64,000 bases of DNA from Girardinichthys multiradiatus (taxonomy: Eukaryota > Chordata > Actinopteri > Cyprinodontiformes > Goodeidae), in NCBI RefSeq assembly GCF_021462225.1, contig NC_061811.1, positions 7,589,663 through 7,653,662 on the forward strand, written 5' to 3'. The position numbers and the translations under genes were made by a program. Under the pieces are notes generated by a model. It did not search any database, was not told where the DNA came from, and saw only the letters and a list, made by a program, of their open reading frames with translations. Of this stretch, positions 57,782-64,000 are shown in pieces (the stretch's first letter is position 1; every line of letters begins with the position of its first letter).

Positions 57782-58316
57782 TAACTTCCAAGTCATTTTT
57801 GCACTTCTAGTTTGGGTCCCCTGAAGGTGCAGACTGTGACGCCAGACGACGTCTTTTTCCGACGTTTACCGAACGTCTAGTTTTTGAGTCAGTATTCTTC
57901 TAAATTCTGCAAGAAGTAATTTACCCACTGAAATTTAATTCAGTTTAATTCAGTTTCATTCGCGTTGACTTTGCAGCAATCACTCATACTGAGCATGCTT
58001 GTAGCTACAGTGGAGAGGAAAAACTCCCTTTTAACAAGAAGAAACCTCCAGCAGAACCAGAACCAGGCTCAGTGTGAACAGCCATCTGCCACGACCGACG
58101 GGGGTTTGAAAGAAGAGAGCAGAGACAAAAAAAGAACACAGAAGCATTTATCCAGGAGGACTTTCTATGGGAATGAGAAGTAAACGTTAATGAATGTAGC
58201 TCATTTAGTGGTTTCATCTAGGAAGAAAAAACAGATAAACTCTGAGCCACATTCAAGTTTAGAGTATGAGAGAGAGCACATACAGTTAGTCACAGTAAAA
58301 GCTCATTCAGTAACTA

Positions 58317-59884
58317 CACACATGGACAAAATTGTTGGTACCCCTCGGTTAATGAAAGAAAAACCCACATAGGTCACAGAAATAACTTGAATCTGACAAA
58401 GGTAAAAATTCTATGAAAATTAACAAATGAAAGTCAGACATTGCTTTTCAAACATGCTTCAACGGAATTATAAAAAAATAATAAACTCATGAAACAGGCC
58501 TGGACAAAAATGATGGTACCCCTGAAAATAATGTGACCAAAGGGACATGGTAAATCAAGGTGTGTCCATTAATTAGCATCACAGGTGTCTATATTCTTGT
58601 AATCAGTCAGTGGGCCTATAAATAGGGCTTCAGGTAGTCACTGTGCTGTTTGGTGACATGGTGTGTACCACACTCAACATGCACCAGAGGAAGCGAAGGA
58701 AAGAGTTGTCTCAGGAGATTAGAAAGAAAATTGTAGACAAGCATGTTAAAGGTAAAGGTTATAAGACTATCTCCAAGCAGCTTCATGTTCCTGTGACTAC
58801 AGTTCCACATATTCAGAAATTTAAGATCCATGGGACTGTAGCCAACCTCCCTGGACGTGACTGCAGGAGGAAAATTAATGACAAAACAAAGAGACGGATA
58901 ATATGAACAGTAACAAAAGAGCCCAGAAAAACTTCTAAAGATATTAAAGGTGAACTTCAAGCTCAAGGAAAATCAGTGTCAGATCGCACCATCCAACGTT
59001 GTTTGAGGCAAAGTGGACTTAATGGGAGACGACCAAGGAGAACACCCTTGTTGAAAACAAATCATAAAAAGGCCAGACTGGAATTGTGCTATGGACAGAT
59101 GAGACAAAAATTTTACTTTTTGGCAAGGCACATCAGCTCTGTGTTCGCAGACGGAAAAATGAAGCATATAAAGAAAAGAACACTGTCCCTACTGTAAAAC
59201 ATGGAGGAGGCTCTGTTATGTTCTGAGGCTGCTTTGCTGCTTCTGGCACAGGGTGTCTTGAACCTGTGAAGGTATAATGAAATCTCAAAACTATCAAGGG
59301 ATTCTAGAGAGAAATGTGCTGCCCAGTGTCAGAAAGCTTGGTCTCAGTCGCAGGTCATGGGTCCTGCAACAAGATAATGACCCAAAACACACAGCTAAAA
59401 ACACCCAAGAATGGCTAAGAGGAAAACATTGGACTATTGTGAAGTGGCCTTCTATGACCCCTGACCTTAATCCTATTGAGCATCTTTGTAAGGAGCTGAA
59501 ACATGCCATCTGAAAAAGGCACCCTTCAAACCTGAGACAACTGGAGCAGTTTGCTAATGAGGAATGGTCCAAATTACTTGCTGAGAGCTGCAGAAGTCTC
59601 ATTGACAGTTATAGGAATCGTTTGATTGCAATGATTGCCTCAAAAGGTTGTGCAACAAAATATTAAGTTAAGGGTACCATCATTTTTGTCCCGGCCTGTT
59701 TCATGAGTTTATTTTTAAAATAATTCTGTTGACGAATGTTTAAAAAGCAGTGTCTGACTTTCATTTGTTAATTTTCATAGAATTTTTATTCATTATTATC
59801 TTTGTCAGATTCAAGTTATTTCTGTGACCATTGTGGGTTTTTCTTTCATTAACCAAGGGGTACCAACAATTTTGTCCATGTGTG
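58317..59884 (+). mobile_element. Tc1/mariner element, family C, full length
   Basis: 1568 bp flanked by TA at 58315-58316 and 59885-59886. Outer ends 'cacacatggacaaaattgtt' are exact inverses of each other, and terminal repeats extend about 210 bp inward at each side with scattered differences. It sits inside L2 copy 4 and carries a dead transposase gene. Confidence 0.9.
58658..59666 (+). pseudogene. Tc1 transposase pseudogene (family C)
   Basis: The N-terminal region reads 'RKELSQEIRKKIVDKHVKG' and 'GYKTISKQLHVPVTTV', a typical Tc1 helix-turn-helix. A TGA follows at 58904, then 'SDRTIQRCLRQSGLNGRRPR'. After several breaks the frame resumes with 'VLQQDNDPKHTAKNTQEWL' (second Asp) and 'MTPDLNPIEHLCKELKHAI' (Glu), ending near 'SKGCATKY'. 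The first-Asp region near 59090 is scrambled. Multiple stops and frameshifts make it inactive and older than the family B copies. Confidence 0.85.
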
Positions 59885-60266
59885 TATGTCCAGGAGAAAA
59901 GTATGGTTAAACACTGAAAGACAGGGCCAAGTGTATCATCGGTAGAAGGTGAGCATTAAATTGTTGGCAGCAGAAGCTTGGACGATGCACTCTCCAGGAA
60001 GGTGTCACAGGTAGATACAGAGTCAGGCCAGGTGTAGCTTCTAGGAAGAGAAAACAGAGAGAACAAAGTTAAAAGCTGAAATAACAGCAAATAATGCAAA
60101 ATTGGAGAGTAGTGTGAGAATGTAGCAGAGAGAGTGAAAGTGCTCATTATGTCCTCCAGCAGCCTAAGCCTATAGCAGCATAACTACAGAGAAAACTCAG
60201 GATAAACTAAGCCACTCTAACTATAAGCTTTATCAAAAAGGAAAGTTTTAAGCCTAGCCTTAAAAG

Positions 60267-60454
60267 AATGCCGAACATCTAATTTTTTTTACATATAAGC
60301 CCCCTTTAACCTGATCATGTGTTTGAACAGCACATAGTGCATCATTGTGATCTTTCAATGAAATCCAGTACAAAATATTGCTGTTTGATGTCATCCAATT
60401 AATAAATACAGTCTATCTGTGTGTAATTTAATCTCAATCTTAATACTAATCATA
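60267..60454. other. No gene seen
   Basis: Short AT-rich spacer. Confidence 0.4.
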
Positions 60455-61345
60455 GGAGCAGCCAAAAAGCTCCCGGGAGGAGCTGGAGTGATATACTGCT
60501 CAGGAGGAAGAATCTGTCCACATGACAGCTAGTGGACTATGTTCTCTCCCTCTATCCCCAAACCTGGTGGTGGACACCGGCAGTAAGGGATGCTATCAAG
60601 CTGAAGAAAGAGTCCTTTCGGCTGTGGTTGGTTTGTGGGACTCCTGATGTAGCTGATGGGTACAGTGAGTCCAAGCTTGCCATGGCCCAGGCTGTGGCAG
60701 AGGCAAAAACCTGGGCCTGGGAGGAGTTCGGTGAGGCCTTGGAGAAGGACTATTAGTCGGCCTCGAAGCGATTCTGGCAAACTGTCCAGTGCCTCAGGAG
60801 AGAGAAGCAGTGCTTCGCCAACACCGTTTACAGTGGGGGCGGGGAGCTGCTGACCTCAGCTGGGGGCGTTATCGGGCAGTGGAAGGAGTACTTCGGGAAT
60901 CAATCCAACTCAATCCTGCCATCATGCCTTCTCTGGTGGAAGCAGACTGGGGACTCGTTGGACTCTTTCATCACCCAGGCTTAAATCACCAAGGTGATTA
61001 AAAAGATCCATGGTGGCAAGACTATGGGGGTGGAGGAGGTCTGCCCTGAGTACCAAGTACCAAGTCTCAAGTCTCTGGATGTTGTGGGGCTGTCGCGGCT
61101 GACACACTTCTTCAACATTGCGTGGCAGGCGGGTACAGTGCCACTGGACTGTCAGAACTGGGTGGTGGTCCCCCTTTAAAAGAAGGGGGACCACCACCCT
61201 CCAGACCACCAGAGGGTGTGTTCCAACTACAGTGGGATCACACTCCTCAGCCTCCCTGGTAAGGTCTATGCCAGGGTATTGGAGAGTAGAGTCCGACCGA
61301 TTGTCGAACCTTGGCTTCAGGAGGAGCAGTGTGGTTTTCTTCCCA
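60455..61345 (+). pseudogene. LINE reverse transcriptase remnant, different family
   Basis: Frames give 'WWTPAVRDAIKLKKESFRLW', 'KRFWQTVQCLRR', 'QNWVVVPL' near 61154 and 'NYSGITLLSLPGKVYARVLE' near 61227, then 'EEQCGFLPSRGTL'. These are the N-terminal RT motifs of a non-LTR retrotransposon, not the L2 family seen elsewhere here. Several stops (60754, 60981, 61177) and frameshifts; the catalytic palm (FADD-type) is not present, the copy ending near 61345. The clade (RTE-like) is a guess. Confidence 0.75.
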
Positions 61346-62360
61346 GCCGTGGAACACTTGTTGGGACCCACAGCCATGGATTTCAACATTAAACTCCGGT
61401 ACGGACTTTCCTGGAACTTTCAAAATAAATTGCATTAACCTACTTCCAGCACAACTTAGGAATCGGGGGTAACAGCGGACTTCCCATGATGCCTCTATCT
61501 GAATAAGAGCAACCCCTCTCCAACAAGCTAATCTCTTCCACCCAGGACTCCGCTGAGAGGCTGGCCGGAGAGACAAGCGCGCTGATGTCTCTTTGCTGGC
61601 AAAAAGACATAACTCTTCAACTGGATCCAAGAGGGTCATAAGATCACGCGATCATATGCACAAGTTAAGTATGACTGAATAACTGTTTGTGTACCCGGTA
61701 TTCATTCATAAAAAGGGGAAATTAAGGTATAAGCATTGCCAGACTCTCTCTCAGAGGCTTGCAGAAGCAAACTGTCCCAGAGAAGTTCCCTACAGAAAAG
61801 CGGTCTCTATAAAGCCTAGAGGAGCAGTCTCCCAGTCTGGAAGGAAGACAGCAGAGACCCCGTCACCGTGTTAACGTGCAGTGTGGTTGGCGGACACAAC
61901 GAGCCGTTTTTCATCCACAGCTGGAGGTTAGCGTGAAGCTAACCCTTTGTTCACTGTGGATACCTTTTTGAAAATGTCATCGTCGCTTTGACAACATTCC
62001 TCACCACAGTTCATTAGGTTAAGTGTTTTGGGCAGAGAGTAATAAAGAGATATTTAGATTGAAATTATCTAAACGTTTTTCATTTTATGAAGTTTGGTTT
62101 TGTTGTGTTGAACTCAGTTGTCTTGGTGCTAGCAGGCTATCTGCTGCACACGTGCTCAGGTTGTGTTCTTTGTATGTTTTTAAAGTTAAGACAAACTTTA
62201 TTTAAGGGTGATTTTAAACAGAACATTGATCATAACGCGCTGTCCGCGCTTATGCATTTTAACCCTTTTATTAACCCTGGTATTTTAAAGGTATGTGTTG
62301 ATTCTGGTCCTAAGCTATCAGCTTCTTTTGTTAGCTCAAATGCTAACCGGTAAGAACACG
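61346..62360. other. Unassigned GC-richer block
   Basis: From about 61390 the texture changes: CpG-containing, moderate GC, short open frames without known domains. It may be part of another element or an untranslated exon. The stretch 61900-61950 has the small inverted repeat 'gttagcg/tgaagctaac'. No function assigned. Confidence 0.3.
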
Positions 62361-62994
62361 TGCTTGCTACTAAAGAGTATTTAACAGAAATGTTGTTAGT
62401 TTTCAAGCTAGTGAATAATAGTCCCTAAACATAATTTACTAGATTTGATAACTAAGTAAACACCATTAAGCCCCATTTCTCGAGAAAGATTTGGCTCTTT
62501 TCTAAAATATTCCCATAATAATATTTCTTCAAATATTATTTCAATAAATAAAGGCAGCTAATTAGACACTGTTGAGAAATGGTCATCCAGAAGGTTGGTT
62601 TTATTCAGCAGATCATTATTTAAAACATTATTTTATTAAAATAATATTTTATCTGATCTTGCATTGTGAATGGTTGTCTAAACTTTGCAAAATCGGCAGT
62701 GTGTCAAGTACTTCTTCTCCCCACTATATGTGTTTATCAAGGAGAACTCCATTAAACTTTTTCTCTTTTTAAAAAGATCTTGTTTTTTTTTTCAGCTATG
62801 GAGGTTACCATGTCGTTGTGGTAAAACAGATATCTGACTGCCAGCTAGATAAAGCTTCAGATTATTTTATTGTGCTTTAATGTGTTATTAATATTTTATT
62901 CATCACAGCAAAAGGTAGCTACTTTAAGGAATATAAAATAAAAAATATATTTAAAGTTCTTTTATAATTTTTTGTTTGCTACATAATTGCATAT
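62361..62994. other. No gene seen
   Basis: AT-rich; nothing recognised. Confidence 0.35.
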
Positions 62995-63115
62995 GTGTTC
63001 ATTCACAGTTTTGATACCTTCAGTGAGAATCTACATACAATGTAAATAGTCATAAATATAAAGAAAACCAGAAAATGAGAAAGGCATTCTAAAACTTTTG
63101 ACTGGTAGTTTATGG
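62995..63115. mobile_element. DNA-element terminal remnant
   Basis: 'cagttttgataccttcagtg' and 'aatgtaaatagtcataaata' followed by 'aaaacttttgactggtagt' resemble the end of a common teleost DNA transposon. Recognition from memory. Confidence 0.45.
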
Positions 63116-64000
63116 CCTTAGGTTTTATAAATAACATGTGATACAGTTACATCCTTTTATGATTAATAATACCTCCTCATTGCCTCTCCATCTTTTACTT
63201 TATTCTGAACCTACAACAGGAAAAATACCCATAAAAAAAAATCAAATACACATTAATGTGCTTCTAGCAATTTGAAAGAATACTATTTTTTTTCAAATTA
63301 GTTTTAACTCATACATTAAATAACAAAGCAGCTGTATGGCTGCAAGATCACCTTGGTCCAGTACAACAAGAGCAGTCCTTTGACTGTATCTGTCCTGACA
63401 ATGACAGTAGAACCCAAATTTTGTTAAGGTTCTGTGTAGGTTCCATGTCTTCTATGAGGTAAACACCTGTGCCTGACCTCTTCCAACTTATTATTGTGTA
63501 AGTACTGATACACCTCAGACCTTTTTGAGTTGTTCATATAGTCTCTCTGTCCAAAGAAATGCCACTGATGAAGCAGCTATGTATGCTCGTATTCATAATC
63601 AGAAGTCATTCTTAAGGTCATCCTCTTGGTCTTTGAAGGTTGATGAGACTGTGGTGATTATATTTCCTGGTTAAGATGTAAAATTATTGTTTTCATATGT
63701 TGTTTTGTCTGTATTTTCTCTGTAGACATAATTATTTTGCATGTGAGAATGTAATTCCTGCTCAGTGACAGGAGGTGGCGCCTATAATTAATGCAAGGTA
63801 TCACGGGTTGTTGGAATAAGGTGAATACTACCGTTTTAAGCATGTAAAACTCGCTGTTGTTATAGTTCTCAACAGTTATCTCTCCAGGGGAATATATGCT
63901 TGTATTTAACAAGTGGTAGCAGAAGAAGAATCTATTGAAAATGTGTTTGTCATATACAACCTTATCTACACAATTTGACTTATGTTTAGTTTTTATTCTT
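63116..64000. other. No gene seen to the window end
   Basis: AT-rich non-coding DNA; no domain-bearing exon supported on either strand. Confidence 0.35.

Larger units (their letters stand above)
57931..60266 (-). mobile_element. L2/CR1-group LINE 3' end (copy 4), split by a Tc1 element
   Basis: On the minus strand, 60266-59885 carries the last RT codons and early 3' UTR (as at 24820-25180), and 58316-57931 carries the rest with the 'ctgttaaaagggagtttttc' region. The terminal tail is altered and lacks the 'ggcgctatataaataaac' motif. The two halves join if the Tc1 element at 58317-59884 is removed. Confidence 0.8.

Overview
The window looks like nuclear DNA of a ray-finned (teleost) fish. It is AT-rich, split by introns, has long (GT)n, (AT)n and (ATT)n microsatellites, and is packed with repeat types typical of teleosts: L2/CR1-group LINEs, at least three Tc1/mariner families with long inverted repeats, and tRNA-derived SINEs. 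No operons, bacterial signals, CRISPR arrays or rRNA genes were seen. The species cannot be fixed from the sequence alone.

Only two host protein genes can be supported. (1) 36053-45820, plus strand: a six-exon gene whose splice sites and phases fit throughout. It predicts a 230-residue type I membrane protein with signal peptide, Thr/Ser-rich stalk, one Ig domain, one uncharged transmembrane helix and a short tail with four tyrosines (YMNY, YSDL, YSTL contexts). I cannot name it; it resembles a leukocyte Ig-superfamily receptor. (2) 48168-49304, minus strand: a complete single-coding-exon GPCR that I recognise as the platelet-activating factor receptor (ptafr). A splice acceptor lies just upstream of its ATG. 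A matching untranslated first exon and promoter sit about 6 kb away at 55509-55770, with a consensus kappaB site, a full CRE and upstream ORFs. The two genes converge tail to tail about 2.3 kb apart, so this may be a small immune-related neighbourhood.

Layout: 1-7 kb, LINE tails, an L2 copy and a Tc1 element broken by a LINE. 7-17 kb, old Tc1 and SINE remnants in otherwise plain DNA, with a perfect 18-bp-arm hairpin at 13.4 kb. 17.8-20.1 kb, two Tc1 elements of different families side by side. 23.2-25.8 kb, an L2 copy split by an 873-bp LTR-like insertion. 25.8-31.2 kb, largely unique non-coding DNA. 31.7-33.3 kb, a second LTR-like copy carrying a SINE. 34.4 kb, another SINE. 36-46 kb, the Ig-receptor gene, whose 6.4-kb third intron holds a damaged LINE and a full-length Tc1 element with an open 359-codon transposase. 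46.6-47.8 kb, a decayed Tc1. 48-56 kb, ptafr and its intron. 56-61.4 kb, SINE, Tc1, L2 interrupted by Tc1, and an RT remnant. 61.4-64 kb, unassigned DNA.

Most of the window's history is nested transposition, and several insertion orders can be read directly. The strongest candidates for something undescribed are the Ig-type receptor and the intact Tc1 element inside its intron.
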